Assembly: GCA_024402335.1 (NCBI GenBank)
Contig: JAKSTZ010000012.1
Span: 1-64,000 of the forward strand
Direction: 5' to 3'
Source: Bacteroidales bacterium
GTDB lineage: Bacteria; Bacteroidota; Bacteroidia; Bacteroidales; UBA1715
Length of the DNA stretch: 64,000 bases
The translations under genes were made by a program, and so were the position numbers. The notes under the pieces were generated by a model. It had not been told where the DNA came from, made no database searches, and saw only the letters and a list, made by a program, of their open reading frames with translations. Of the stretch, positions 35,899-47,600 are shown piece after piece (positions within the stretch are counted from its first letter, which is position 1; each line of letters starts with the position of its first letter).

Positions 35899-37218
35899 AT
35901 GAATTATAAAAAAATAGTAAGTTTTTGTTTTTGTATTTGTTGTCTAAATCTGATTCTTTCTGCTCAGATTTTGGACCAAATCATTGTAGTTGTTGGTGAC
36001 GACATGATTAAGCAGTCAGATGTTGATAATCAACAAATGCTTATGGAACAACAGGGCGAGAAATCTGATAAATGTTCGATTTTCCGTGAAATGGTAATGC
36101 AAAAATTTTTGGTTGACCAAGCAAAAATCGATAGTATAGAAGTTTCTTCTGCGGAAGTTAATAAGGAAATTGATAGAAGAATTGCAGCTATTTCTGGCAC
36201 AAAAGGTGGTTTGGCTCAGTTGGAGTCTTTCTATGGAAAATCAGAATTTGAAATTCGTAATGATTGGAAACCTGTTATAAAAGATCAATTGCTTGCTCAA
36301 AAAGAACAAAATTCCATTATTGGTGAAGTAGAAGTTTCTCCTAACGACGTTCGATTGTATTATAAGGAGCACCACGATAGCATGCCTAAAATTCCTACTC
36401 GATATGAATATGCTCAAATTGTGGTAAAACCGGAGATATCCGTTGAAGAAGATAAAGCGTTACGTAAAAAGTTGGAAGACATTCGTCAGCGTGCAATCAA
36501 TGGAGAAAATTTCTCTAAGTTGGCTGTTTTGTATAGCGACGATACCGAGTCTGCAAAAATGGGGGGATTGTTGGGCGATTATTTGTCTCGTGCAGAATTA
36601 GTTCCAGAGTTTGCAGCGGTTGCTTTTCGCTTAAAAGAAGGTGAAATTTCCCGTATTGTGAAAACGGATTTTGGTTATCACATAATTCAAATGATAGAAT
36701 TAAAAGGTGAAAAAGCCAAATTGAAACATATTTTATTGAAACCACAGATTACTGTAGCCGAGATGCAAAAAACATTTTCCAAGGCTGACAGTGTTCGTAA
36801 GGCAATCGGTGACACTCTTTCGTTTGAAACTGCAGCACAAAAATTTTCTTCTGATGAAAAAACGAATAAGAATGGTGGGCTTTATATGAATCCATATACG
36901 GGAACATCAAAATTCGAAGAGGGAATGATAGAACCAACGGTTTGGTACACAATGAAGTCTATGAAGGCAGGCGAAATTTCGGAACCATTCCTTTCTTATG
37001 ATGACAAAGGCACACAAGTTTATAAAATTATCAAATTAGTTTCTTATTCTCCAGAACATTCCGCAACTTTGGTTGAAGACTATTCTGACGTAAAAGAAAT
37101 GGCTTTACAAGACAAGAAAGAAAAGACTTTAAATCAATGGATGAAGAACAAGATGTCGCAAGTCTTTATGTCTATCAAGTCTGATGAATATAAAACCTGT
37201 GATTTGAAATTTGAATAA
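35899..37218 (+). CDS. SurA-like periplasmic chaperone and peptidyl-prolyl isomerase, 439 aa
   Basis: A signal peptide (about 1-22) precedes a SurA-type N-terminal domain (DQIIVVVGDDMIKQSDVDNQ, VMQKFLVDQAKIDSIEVS). The first parvulin domain (about 170-275) is complete: YEYAQIVVKP, LYSDDTESAKMGGLLGDYL, VPEFAAVAFRLKEGEISRIV, TDFGYHIIQMIE. A second, more divergent one (about 280-385) has AKLKHILLKP, FSSDEKTNKNGGLY and KAGEISEPF. This layout is the same as SurA, which escorts outer-membrane beta-barrels. The gene is third of the foldase run, 12 bases after the lipoprotein and 5 bases before tcdA. Confidence 0.9.
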   Translation: MNYKKIVSFCFCICCLNLILSAQILDQIIVVVGDDMIKQSDVDNQQMLMEQQGEKSDKCSIFREMVMQKFLVDQAKIDSIEVSSAEVNKEIDRRIAAISGTKGGLAQLESFYGKSEFEIRNDWKPVIKDQLLAQKEQNSIIGEVEVSPNDVRLYYKEHHDSMPKIPTRYEYAQIVVKPEISVEEDKALRKKLEDIRQRAINGENFSKLAVLYSDDTESAKMGGLLGDYLSRAELVPEFAAVAFRLKEGEISRIVKTDFGYHIIQMIELKGEKAKLKHILLKPQITVAEMQKTFSKADSVRKAIGDTLSFETAAQKFSSDEKTNKNGGLYMNPYTGTSKFEEGMIEPTVWYTMKSMKAGEISEPFLSYDDKGTQVYKIIKLVSYSPEHSATLVEDYSDVKEMALQDKKEKTLNQWMKNKMSQVFMSIKSDEYKTCDLKFE

Positions 37219-37223
37219 TTCTT

Positions 37224-37940
37224 ATGGAAGATCAATTCCTTCGTGTGGAGATGATGCTTGGTAAACAAGCATTGGAACGATTTGCTTCGGTAAAAATCAT
37301 TCAATTTGGAGTTGGCGGTGTAGGAAGTTGGTGTCTTGAAAGTCTTGTTCGTACAGGTTTCTCGCATATTACTATCGTAGATTTTGATGAAGTTGTTGCT
37401 TCCAATATCAATCGTCAATTGCCGGCAACTACAAAAACTGTCGGCATGAAAAAAGCTGATGCTTTGGCTGAACGAATGAGGGAAATCAATCCTGATGTAG
37501 AAATAATTGTTCGCAATGAAATGTATTCGGAGGAAAATGCTCACACGTTTCCTCTTGCCGAGTATGATGCAATTATTGATTGTATTGATTCTGTTCAATG
37601 TAAGATGCATCTTATTCGTGAGGCGACTAAAACTGAAGCCTTCTTTATTTCTTCGATGGGAGCTGCTCTCAAAATTGATCCGCTTCAAATTCGGGTAGAT
37701 GATTTTTGGAATGTTCATAACGATTTGTTTGCAAGAAGATTACGTAAAAATCTTCGCAAAGGTGAACTTCCGGCAAAATCATTCCCTTGTGTGTATAGCA
37801 CCGAACAAGCTGCATACGAATCGCAACTAATGCTTGTTGACGGAAAAAACAAACGAGTTAATGGTTCGCTGGCACATGTTACTGCTATTTTTGGTTTTAC
37901 AATAGCTGGCGAAGTCTGCAAACACTTCAGTGTGAAATAA
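37224..37940 (+). CDS. tcdA: tRNA threonylcarbamoyladenosine dehydratase TcdA (ThiF/E1-like)
   Basis: TcdA uses ATP to cyclise t6A at position 37 of ANN-reading tRNAs. The 238-residue protein has the E1-like nucleotide-binding motif GVGGVGSW (29-36), VDFDEVVASNINRQL (the conserved D-x-D...N-x-x-R-Q), KTVGMKKADALAERMREINPD, and YDAIIDCIDSV. The C-terminal VTAIFGFTIAGEV matches the family end. Length and motifs fit TcdA rather than ThiF or MoeB, which carry zinc Cys pairs. The gene closes the guaB-foldase run five bases after the SurA-like gene. Confidence 0.93.
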   Translation: MEDQFLRVEMMLGKQALERFASVKIIQFGVGGVGSWCLESLVRTGFSHITIVDFDEVVASNINRQLPATTKTVGMKKADALAERMREINPDVEIIVRNEMYSEENAHTFPLAEYDAIIDCIDSVQCKMHLIREATKTEAFFISSMGAALKIDPLQIRVDDFWNVHNDLFARRLRKNLRKGELPAKSFPCVYSTEQAAYESQLMLVDGKNKRVNGSLAHVTAIFGFTIAGEVCKHFSVK

Positions 37941-38057
37941 ATACATTTTAGTTTTTTAGCCGCACATTAGACGAAACTTTGCACCTATTTGTTGGTCTAT
38001 AATCCAAAGCATACTCTGTATGCTTGCGGAAAAACATTTACCTTGCAAGGTGTAAAA

Positions 38058-41000
38058 ATGAATGATAATATGCGAAAATTTTACTTTTTACTTCTTTCTG
38101 TATTAGTTGGTATAGCCACATTTGCTGAGACAATACAGTTAGTTCCTATGGAATATAATGGCAAGTATTATTACCAAGGTGAAATTGCAATAGAAAACTA
38201 TAAGAGTAATCCATCCAGTGGATATTTTGCAGTAGAAAATACTATAAACAAGGTCACATTCACTAACTTTTCTGTGAACGGATATGTTGGAGAGTTGCGC
38301 GTGAATATTGCCGATATTTCAATGGGTGCAAATTTCTGGACTGAATTGAATGATGAATATGCAATTGTTGTTCAGGATTTGGAAGCAAATCATGTTGTGA
38401 GTTCTGCTTCAGCCAAGATGTATGTTGCAAAAACTGCCGCAAATCCAAGAGAGGGAGAATATCATTTTGTCATTCAAGTGTGGGATCGTATAGAAGGTGT
38501 AGATACACTTACGCTTACTTATGGCAACCTTACGTTTAACTATAGTTTGTCTGTTGCTGACGAGCTTATGGTAAAATCCCCAATTGAATATTGTGCAGGT
38601 GCGGATGCAGTTGCCTTGTCTGCTCAAGGGGCTGAGGGCGCTGTACTAACTTGGTACGATGCAGATAAGAATGTGTTGCCTGGTGCTCCAATACCTTCAA
38701 CAGATGTGGTTGGTGTGGTTACATATTATGTCTCTCAAAAAAATGGTTCTGAACCAGAAAGTGATTTGGAACCAATACAAGTAGTTGTAAAGGAAAAACT
38801 TGACGTACCAACACTTTCTGATGATAATATATCTGTCTGTGCAGGAACGCCTGTTGTAATTGTGGCAACGAGTGAAAATCAAGTTGTATGGATAAATAAG
38901 GATAACCAGATTGTAACAACCGACAAAACATTAAGTCAAACGGAGATGACTCCAGGAACTAAGTCGTTTGGGGTGTATGCAAAAAAAGATAACGCTTGTA
39001 ATAGCGATACTGTTCCGGCTTCATTCACGATTATTCCGGTTCCGTATTTCACATTGGAGGGAAGTACTTCTGCTGGATTAAATGAAGATTTAACATATAC
39101 AGTACATTCTGAAACACCATTTGTTTCGTATGAATGGTATGTTGACGAAGAAAAACAGGATGAAACTTCAGATTCGTTTGCCATTGCTTTTTCTAAATCA
39201 GGTTCGTATGTGGTAAAAGTATTTGCTCAAACTGCGGAAGGCTGTTCCGCCACACAAAATCTAAGTGTTGCTGTTTCCGCTGGCGAGAAATCTGCTAAAC
39301 CAGAAGTTGCCAATGTTGAATTGTTGTATTGTCAGAATCAGGAGGCATCTTCATTGGAAGCAGTTGCAAAAAGTGGAGCCACATTGATATGGTCCGATCA
39401 ATCTAATATGGTATTAGATAAAGCTCCAATCCCAAATACAGAATATTCAGGTGTGCAATATTATTATGTATCACAAATAGAAGATGGTAAAGACGAAAGT
39501 GATAAAGTGCAAATTACCGTAACTGTTGTTGAAGCACCTATGGTTACTTTGTCTGCTGCTGCAGCTTCGTATGTCGGTGATGAAGTAGAAGTAACGGCAA
39601 CGTCATCGGTTCCTGGTGGAACATTTGTCTGGTATTTGAATGGTGAAAAAATAGATGAGGAAGAAGTTGTTGATTATAATTTAAAGAAATCTTTCACATT
39701 TAATGAAGCAGGTATTCAAACTATAACAATACAAGAAACAACAACTGAAAATGGTTGTTCGTCGTCTGCTACATTGGAGTATAAGGTAAAAGCTTATCCT
39801 TCGATTACGTTTGGTAGCGATGAATATAGTGTGGAAGTTGGCGAGTCTATTACAATAAATCCTATTTATGTTGGTTTGGATAATTTGTCACAGTTAACAT
39901 GGACTCCTGATTATAGTTTGTTCCAAATCACTATAAATAGTGAGGAAGGTTCCGCTACATTAACAGCAGTAAATGCTGGTACAGGTGTTTTGACGGTAAA
40001 AGCAAATTATTATGATTCGGAAACAAACCAAACAATATACCCTGAAGCGGAATGTACAATTGTTGCTGTGAATAGTGCGGTAAGTATTGCTCCAAAAGTT
40101 ACCAAGAAGGAATATTCGTTCTGTCAAGGTTCTACTGCCGAGGAATTGGTTGTGGAAGCTTCTCCAAATGCAACCATTCATTGGTACGATGCATCTTATA
40201 ATGCCTTGAATGCTACTCCAATAGTAGAAACAGATGTAGTAGGAACAGCTACATATTATGTTTCGCAAACTATAGGTACAAAAGAGGAGAGTGAGAAAGT
40301 GAAGATTGATGTAGCTATAATTCCTGCTCCAATAGGTGAACTTATTGTTTTTGCTCAAGGAACTCAAAATAATCCGGTTACAACGGTTTATGCAGATTCG
40401 TTGTTGACTGTTAGTTTAGATGCGTTTGAATCAACCGATTCTTTTGTTTGGACAGTGAATGGAGTAGAAGTTGGTACAGAAAATCAATATAAGACAGCAT
40501 TTCCTGAAAATGGAACGTATGTAATTGGTGTGACGCAGACATCTGTGGCTGGTTGCTCTAATTCACAAAAGACAACAATTCGTGTTAAATCTTTGCCTCA
40601 GTTTGCTTTCGAAAAAAAATCAGCTGCAATATATAAAGGACAGAAAGTAGCTTTGCCTGTAGTAGAAACGGGTTGTGGTGCAGGTACACTAACTTGGAAT
40701 TCTGCGAATAGTTCTATTGTAGAAGCTAATCAATCTGGTGAATTCTCGGCAATTGCCGTGGGAACAACAAAATGTTACGCGACAAAGACATTTACTGATG
40801 AAGAAACTGGTTGGGAGTTCACATTGAAAGATTCTTGCGAAGTGATAGTTGAAAATATAGTGGAAACGGTGATTTGTAAGGAAAAATCAATTGAAATGTT
40901 TGTCGGGGAACACGTATTGCTTGATGCCGAAGTCCACGCGATTCTTGGTAATGATTATCGTGTAGAAGTTTCCGATTCTGATAAGGCAGAGGTTGTTGAT

Positions 41001-44000
41001 AAAATGATTTCTGCTCTTGCCGAGGGCGAGATTAAAGCTTATGCAATTTGTTCTACAAACGAAGAATTACGCGATACAGTTTCAATTCTTATTAAGAAAT
41101 TTATTTCGGCAAAAGAAATCTCATTGCCAAGCATGATTACTATAAAAGAAGGTAGCGACACAACTCTTTCGGCAACAATTATTCCTGCCGATGCAAGTTA
41201 TGTTGATGTGGTTTTCATGGAAAAAGATGATGATGTGATTACCGTTTCTGCCGATGGTACAGTTCACGGTAAGGCTATGGGTACTTCTATAGTAACGGCT
41301 TCTACAAAAGAAGGCTTACAGGCTCAAACGTTGGTCTATGTAACATCTAGTGAAGACGATATTGTAAAGATTCAATTGAATAATGGGGAAAAGAATATTT
41401 TCTTGAAAGTAGGTGAAACAAAAACTGTTTCGTGCAAGGTTTCGCCGGCTACCATTAAGGCAAACGATTTGAAATGGTCTGCTGGCGATAGCGAAATCGC
41501 AGATGTTTCTTCAAGTGGCGTTTTGACTGCAAAGAAAGTAGGAGAAATGTTCTTGTATGTTTCATACAAAACATCTATTGACGAAAAAATAAATGTGTAT
41601 GTTACCAATTCTAATGCTCCAACAATTTCCTATATTCCAACTGTTGTAATGCAGCAACCAGGTTCTGCAGTCACTCTTAATTTAGCGGAATATGTATATG
41701 ATGATTCAACTGCAGTAGAAAGTCTTCTATTCTCATTCAATGAAAATGAAAACATCGCTGTGCAAATGGTAGGAACTGTTGCGATGTTCTCGTTGAAAAA
41801 TGCCGATTTCTTGGGTACAACAGAAATGATTCTTTCCGTAAAAGATAGTGATAATCTTACTACAAGTCGCGTTGTAGGAATTGAAGTTGACAGAAAACCA
41901 AACGAAGCTCCAATTATTGCGTGCGATACTATAGTTGTTCCATTTGGAAAATTTGTTCAGTTGGTAAAATCGGATGTGATTACCGATGACTATACTCCGT
42001 TTGCAGAATTGAATTTGGAAATTTCTGCGGGCGATAATCTTGATGTAATTGAAAAAGCAAAGACTATAAAAATTATGGCTGCTGAGGATGATTGGTCTGG
42101 CAATGAAGAACTTCAAATCACTGTTACAGATGCCGAAGGTCTTTCTACTTCAAAAAATATTACTGTAATTGTGCAACCTGCCGAAAATACGCCTCCTACA
42201 ATACTTGAAATTCCTAGACAGTTTGAAACAGACTCGTCTTTGTTTAAGGATATAGATTTGTCTAAATATGTGTTAGATGATTTCACGTCTCCTTCTGCAA
42301 TTGTGTGGTCGGCAACTACTTCGGAAAATGTTGCAGTAAAAATTGTAGGAAGTCGTGCAGAAATCTACGATTTGAATGCCTATTGGCGTGGCGCAGAGGT
42401 GATTACATTCACGGCTATGGACCAAGGTGGTTTAACATCTTCTCAAAAGGTTACATTCTATCGAGAAATGGCTACAACCGAAGATGAAAAACAATTCAGT
42501 TGGTATGGTAAACCGCAAATCAGTATTTATTCTTCTCGTTACTATGGTACTCCGGGAGAGGCATTCACTCTTATAGGAACATATTATGGTACAGAATGTA
42601 CTTGTCTTTGGGAAATCCCAGGAGTTGAGTTGCAAGATCCAAATGCTTTAATTCAAACATTGACATTCAATAAATTAGGTTATTATGATGTTACTTTCAA
42701 AGTACAATGGGAAGGTTCAGTTGATAATAAAGATTCTGTAAAAACAGAAATTGGAGTAGTTGGTGTGGCAAATCGTCACGAAGAAATTTGTGTTGGTTCA
42801 AGTGCGCAGCTTTCGGCAACAGAAGGTATGGATTCATATATCTGGAGCAATGGTGCAACATCTCCTTCGATTTATGTTGAACCGGCAAAATCCGAACAAT
42901 ATACGTTGATTATGAGAAAAGGTCTGACAACGTTCCACGATACAGTGGATGTACGTGTGTCTGTTCCAGTACAACTTCCGCGAGATTCTGTTATGTGCGC
43001 AGGAACAACGTATCTTTTGGAAACACAAGATGAATACGAATCGTATTCTTGGAATACAGGAGCGACTTCTCGTTCAATTGAAATTCCTGCTGCGGTTGCA
43101 ACATACAAGGTTGTGACTACAGACGATATGGGTTGCGAAAGTAGTGCTTCGTTTAAGGTGACAAAGGTAAATGCTTTACCAAAACTTGATTTGGGAGACG
43201 ACAAAACATTATGTGACAAAGAAACACTAACATTGGACGCTGGTGCAGGTTATACGTATGATTGGAATATAACAAAAGCAAATAAAGAGACTGTTGTTGA
43301 CAATGTTCAATCTATTAGCTTGGACTCTTCAGCATACGTAACGGTAAAAATCACCGATGAAAATATGTGCGAAAACTTCGATACGGTAAATGTTACGTTC
43401 ACGTATCCATATCCGGAATCCATAGGTGTTGTAACCTATTCTGAGTCGAATAACAATATTATTATTGCATGGGAAAGGACAATAGGTGTAAATACAGAAT
43501 CATATCGTGTTGAACGTCAGGTTACAAACGATACTTGGGAAACTGTCGGAGAGTCGGTTCCTTTTAGCGATTTTGGTTTAGTTGTGGATGATGCGGCAAA
43601 TTTTGAAAAACGTGCTTACAAATATCGTTTGATTACAACCGATGGTTGTGGAAATGAAGCTATGAGTGGAGAATATCGTTCTTCATATTTGCAGGCAACT
43701 AAGACAAGAGAAGGTAAATTGGCATTGAATTGGTGGACATATAAGTCTGCTAACGAAGATGATGTGTTGGGTTGTTATTTGTTGCAAGTTCCTACTAAAG
43801 ATTCTAGTACGATAAACATGCAAAGTGCTTCGAATGAATTAAAGGCTGGTTTGAATGATTTTTCAGTTATAGAATCTTTTGATGCAACAGAGGATTTTGT
43901 TGGTTGGACAGATGTGGATGGTGTATTTAAACCTGGTGATATTCTTCGTGTTGGTTTTGCGTTGAAAGAAATAGTATATGAAAATGCTATAAAGGATGTG

Positions 44001-44357
44001 GATGGAACTATAGTGGAATATCAAAATTCAAAATCAGAATCTGGACCATTCTCTCTTGCAATCAGTAATATTGCCGAAGTAGAAAATGCCGATGCAGTGG
44101 AAGATTTGTTTCCTGCAACGGTTGCCGTTTATCCTACTGTAGTCACATCTGTTGTGTCTGTTGCAATTGTTGCTAATGAAGTTGCAGATTTTAACATCGA
44201 ACTTATGAATGCACAAGGAACTGTGCTTGCAAAACAAGTAGTAGCATCTCAAGATAGAACTATTGTTCAAATTCCTATGGAACAATACAACCAAGGTGTA
44301 TATACTGTAAAAATTTCAACAAACAACAGTTCGAAATCAATCAAGATTGTAAAATAA
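38058..44357 (+). CDS. Giant T9SS-exported multi-Ig surface protein A, about 2,099 aa
   Basis: The start was placed at ATG 38058 (after AAGGTG, leading to MNDNMRKFYF and a signal peptide); the frame extends further upstream without sense. After a unique N-terminal domain (about 30-175) come alternating Ig_7-like modules (C...LTWYDA...aPiPsT...TYYVSQ) and PKD-like modules (about 175-850), and Big2-like modules (to about 1180). Then three cadherin-like modules with V/D-D-F/Y-T turns (about 1185-1470), a PKD module, three Ig modules of the C...L.A...SY.W..GA type (about 1570-1785), a fibronectin-III-like domain and a T9SS type A sorting domain (about 2015-2099). The likely role is adhesion or matrix. 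The next gene is a longer paralogue with the same C-terminal order. Confidence 0.88.
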   Translation: MNDNMRKFYFLLLSVLVGIATFAETIQLVPMEYNGKYYYQGEIAIENYKSNPSSGYFAVENTINKVTFTNFSVNGYVGELRVNIADISMGANFWTELNDEYAIVVQDLEANHVVSSASAKMYVAKTAANPREGEYHFVIQVWDRIEGVDTLTLTYGNLTFNYSLSVADELMVKSPIEYCAGADAVALSAQGAEGAVLTWYDADKNVLPGAPIPSTDVVGVVTYYVSQKNGSEPESDLEPIQVVVKEKLDVPTLSDDNISVCAGTPVVIVATSENQVVWINKDNQIVTTDKTLSQTEMTPGTKSFGVYAKKDNACNSDTVPASFTIIPVPYFTLEGSTSAGLNEDLTYTVHSETPFVSYEWYVDEEKQDETSDSFAIAFSKSGSYVVKVFAQTAEGCSATQNLSVAVSAGEKSAKPEVANVELLYCQNQEASSLEAVAKSGATLIWSDQSNMVLDKAPIPNTEYSGVQYYYVSQIEDGKDESDKVQITVTVVEAPMVTLSAAAASYVGDEVEVTATSSVPGGTFVWYLNGEKIDEEEVVDYNLKKSFTFNEAGIQTITIQETTTENGCSSSATLEYKVKAYPSITFGSDEYSVEVGESITINPIYVGLDNLSQLTWTPDYSLFQITINSEEGSATLTAVNAGTGVLTVKANYYDSETNQTIYPEAECTIVAVNSAVSIAPKVTKKEYSFCQGSTAEELVVEASPNATIHWYDASYNALNATPIVETDVVGTATYYVSQTIGTKEESEKVKIDVAIIPAPIGELIVFAQGTQNNPVTTVYADSLLTVSLDAFESTDSFVWTVNGVEVGTENQYKTAFPENGTYVIGVTQTSVAGCSNSQKTTIRVKSLPQFAFEKKSAAIYKGQKVALPVVETGCGAGTLTWNSANSSIVEANQSGEFSAIAVGTTKCYATKTFTDEETGWEFTLKDSCEVIVENIVETVICKEKSIEMFVGEHVLLDAEVHAILGNDYRVEVSDSDKAEVVDKMISALAEGEIKAYAICSTNEELRDTVSILIKKFISAKEISLPSMITIKEGSDTTLSATIIPADASYVDVVFMEKDDDVITVSADGTVHGKAMGTSIVTASTKEGLQAQTLVYVTSSEDDIVKIQLNNGEKNIFLKVGETKTVSCKVSPATIKANDLKWSAGDSEIADVSSSGVLTAKKVGEMFLYVSYKTSIDEKINVYVTNSNAPTISYIPTVVMQQPGSAVTLNLAEYVYDDSTAVESLLFSFNENENIAVQMVGTVAMFSLKNADFLGTTEMILSVKDSDNLTTSRVVGIEVDRKPNEAPIIACDTIVVPFGKFVQLVKSDVITDDYTPFAELNLEISAGDNLDVIEKAKTIKIMAAEDDWSGNEELQITVTDAEGLSTSKNITVIVQPAENTPPTILEIPRQFETDSSLFKDIDLSKYVLDDFTSPSAIVWSATTSENVAVKIVGSRAEIYDLNAYWRGAEVITFTAMDQGGLTSSQKVTFYREMATTEDEKQFSWYGKPQISIYSSRYYGTPGEAFTLIGTYYGTECTCLWEIPGVELQDPNALIQTLTFNKLGYYDVTFKVQWEGSVDNKDSVKTEIGVVGVANRHEEICVGSSAQLSATEGMDSYIWSNGATSPSIYVEPAKSEQYTLIMRKGLTTFHDTVDVRVSVPVQLPRDSVMCAGTTYLLETQDEYESYSWNTGATSRSIEIPAAVATYKVVTTDDMGCESSASFKVTKVNALPKLDLGDDKTLCDKETLTLDAGAGYTYDWNITKANKETVVDNVQSISLDSSAYVTVKITDENMCENFDTVNVTFTYPYPESIGVVTYSESNNNIIIAWERTIGVNTESYRVERQVTNDTWETVGESVPFSDFGLVVDDAANFEKRAYKYRLITTDGCGNEAMSGEYRSSYLQATKTREGKLALNWWTYKSANEDDVLGCYLLQVPTKDSSTINMQSASNELKAGLNDFSVIESFDATEDFVGWTDVDGVFKPGDILRVGFALKEIVYENAIKDVDGTIVEYQNSKSESGPFSLAISNIAEVENADAVEDLFPATVAVYPTVVTSVVSVAIVANEVADFNIELMNAQGTVLAKQVVASQDRTIVQIPMEQYNQGVYTVKISTNNSSKSIKIVK

Positions 44358-44378
44358 AATATTGATTTTATCTATAAG

Positions 44379-44408
44379 AAAAAGGAAGGTTTGGGGCCTT
44401 CCTTTTTT
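44379..44408 (+). terminator. Intrinsic terminator between the two giant genes
   Basis: GGAAGG (44384-44389) pairs with CCTTCC (44397-44402), extended by A residues before and six T residues after. It separates the two giant genes into independent transcripts. The remaining 200 bases before the next ATG are AT-rich, with only a weak -7-like box (CAAATTTG, 44553-44560). Confidence 0.75.
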
Positions 44409-44606
44409 GTTTTCCCATATAATACGTGTTACAAGTCTTTTTTGTAATAAAAAGAAAATTGCAAATTTTACAAAAATACTGATTTATACTGAATTGGCTA
44501 AATGTTTTGAAGTAAAACATTGCATTTTGTCAATAAAATTGTAATATTACGGCAAATTTGCATCATTTTGATACAAAGAATAATATGTAATTAATATAGA
44601 TACAAT

Positions 44607-47600
44607 ATGAAGAGATTTCTACTATTTCTCACAACAATGTTTGTTGTTCTTGCCAGTGTGGCTCAAAAAAAAGAAATTGAGTATTCAACATCGGATCCGA
44701 TTTCTGTCAATATTTGTGCAGGAACAGAGTTTCAGTTTTCGTTGGTAATACCTGCAGGTAGTTCCAATATGTATCCAACAGAAATCCGCTATGAAGGCTC
44801 AGAGGTTGACTTCTCTATTAAGTATGATAGTGTTAGTCATGAAATGTCTGGTTTTGCAAAATCTGCAGGTTCTTATTCTTGTACATTATTGTTGAACTCG
44901 AACGAGGTTGGCATTCTAAAGTTTACAGCTAATAACGGTCCTGATTTTATTGTATCACATAAGTCGTTGGATTGTTTGGTTGATGAAATCCAAAATTTTA
45001 ATTGCTACATGGGTATCGACTGTGCAATTAGCTGGATATGTGATGATGCAAATTGGCACACGGATATGAACGATGCTGATAATAGAAGTGTGTATGCCTC
45101 ATTTTCAACTCTTGGAGAACATCTTGTAATTGCTACTGCAACTGATGCTAACGGTTGTTCAACAGTGGATACAACCATAGTAACGACATATCTTCATAAA
45201 GCAGAATCTGTTGATTTGTTATATGTGAATTATAATGATGTGATAGTAGCAGAAGGTGCATCTTCGGCAGCATCTATAGAATTTAGTTCGGATTTCAATG
45301 AAAAATTTGCTTCAAAGAATTATGAATTCTTTATCGAAAGATATGGAGAGTATTCTACTCTATCTTCTGAGAATATTGAGATAAAAGGTAATTTCGTAAA
45401 TATAAATTTCCCTGAATTAGATGAAGGTTCATATACATACGGATTGAGAATTTTATCTATTATGGAAGGAACGGAATCAAGTCCTGTGTTCTCTGCAGAT
45501 TTGACGGTAAAATCTACTTGTAGTGTTGAGTATAAATCGCCTGTGGTAACACTTGTTTCTGAACCGACAGAAATAACTGTTCTTGGTATGCAGGAAAACA
45601 TGATAATTGAAATTGATGGCGCAACTGCTATTACAGTTCCTGAATCTGAAATTCCAGCAGGTCGTACACTTGCCCGTTTTTCTATAACAGTTGATGAAAT
45701 AGGTGAAAATAGTCATAATATAACTTGGAAAACAGCAGATTTAACTTGTTCTGATTGGGGTTCTATCCTTATCGCCACAAAAAAGAAATTAGAAGCACCT
45801 GTATTAACACAAAAATCGGTTACTATTTGTTTGGAAGGAGTTTCCGATGAAGATGAAATAGATCTAAATTCTTATGTACAGAAAACTACAACAAGTGAGG
45901 ATACTTATTTGGAATGGTATTTATATAATGAGTCTGAAAATATTCCTTTAGAAACATCAATAGTATCAAAGAACCAAATTGGTAAGATTACATATTTAGC
46001 TCAATATGTTTCGTATGGCAATGCTCTTATTGTTCCAAGCGATAGTGTCGCATTGACGTTTAATTTCGTTAGTCCATACGAAATGTATGTTGAATTTGAT
46101 GCTCCAGAAGAAGTGTCTTTGTCTGATGGCGCAGTTGTTACAGTCATGACATCGGGTGCGTATCTTGATGGTTGTACAACCGAATGGATTTGCGATGGAG
46201 TAGATTTTACTGCAATTAGTGATGCAGATAAAGATCCAGGAAAGGAAAAGAAATTACTTGCATTCAAGTCTGCTGGTCTATATGAATTAAAGGTTACAAC
46301 AACGTTGACAGGTACGGCTTGTATTGCAGAAGGTTCTGCACAAATTTTAGTAAAAGGTAACCTTCCAGCTCCAAAAGTCGCTGAAAAAATAACTATCTGT
46401 AAGTCTGATTTAGCAGATGGCGAAAAATCGTTGTCTAACTATATTGAGTACAACAGCGATATTAACTCGGAATTGCAATTCTATAATGCAACAACAAAAG
46501 ATACGCTTACGGATGTAATCTTATCACCTGCAACAGAGGCAGGATTGTATAATTATAGTGTGTGGTGTATTTCACACGATGATTTATATGTTTCGAGTGA
46601 TGTTGTTTCATTTAGTGTAGAAGTAATAAATGTTGCAGCTCCTGAGGTAACTCCAGAAAATGCGATACTTTGTTCTGCAGCAGATTCGGTACAATTCAGT
46701 GCAAAAGCAAGTAATACAATCATTTGGTACACTGATGAATATGCAGATCTATCTGATTCTACTCAATATAGAAAAGGTGGTGTATGTTTTGGAAATGCTG
46801 ACATCGAAAAATATTATGTCCGTTCGAAAGATGACAATGGCTGTTTGAGTGACGTGAAAACAGCATCTATAACAGTTGCCGATATGTATGTCGAATTAGA
46901 CATAGAACCAGAAGTAACATTGCCAGATAGTTTGCAGGTAACTGCATTTGCCCCAGAAGGTACTACATTCACATGGACTTGTACCGATGCTACAATTACA
47001 AGTGTAAATCAAGATGGAACAGTTGAAGCAGGTCCGGAAAGCAAAAAGATTGCTTTTGCAAAAGCTGGAAAATATACACTTGTCGTTTTGGGTGAGAACA
47101 AAGAGACAGGTTGTAGTGCAAAATCGGAGGTAGAGATTACGGTAAATGCCCAACCACAAATGTTGGCACCACAAACAGAAGAGACATCTGTTTGTAAAAC
47201 AACAATTACCGAAAATGGTCTTTCTTTCGGTGAATTTGTAACAAACTTGAACGATTCTGGTTCACTGAAATGGTATGACGAAAGCGGTGCAGTATTGACT
47301 AACGTTCCTGTTCTTACACAAACAAGCGAAGCCAAAGCATATACATATTATGTAAGTTGTGTCTCTGATGACAATTCTGCATTAGAGAGTGAAAAGGCTG
47401 CGGTGAAAGTAACAATAATTGATAACGAAATTCCTATTGTTGAAAATACAAATCAGAGAATATGCTCATTCTCTGAAATTAAAGAATTCGTTGCAAAAAG
47501 TGAAAACGTTATTTGGATGCGTTTTAATAATGAATGGGCTCTTGATTATACAGATACAACACTTATTCTTGCAAGAGGTTCTAAGTTTATGCCATCGGAT

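Noticed and set aside
37134..37718. 194-codon minus-strand frame over the surA-like/tcdA junction
   Set aside because: It overlaps two well-supported genes, and the translation is low-complexity.
37962..37990. Promoter-like GAAACTTTG before giant gene A
   Set aside because: It deviates from TAnnTTTG at the first base and lacks a spaced -33 box, so it was not listed as a feature.
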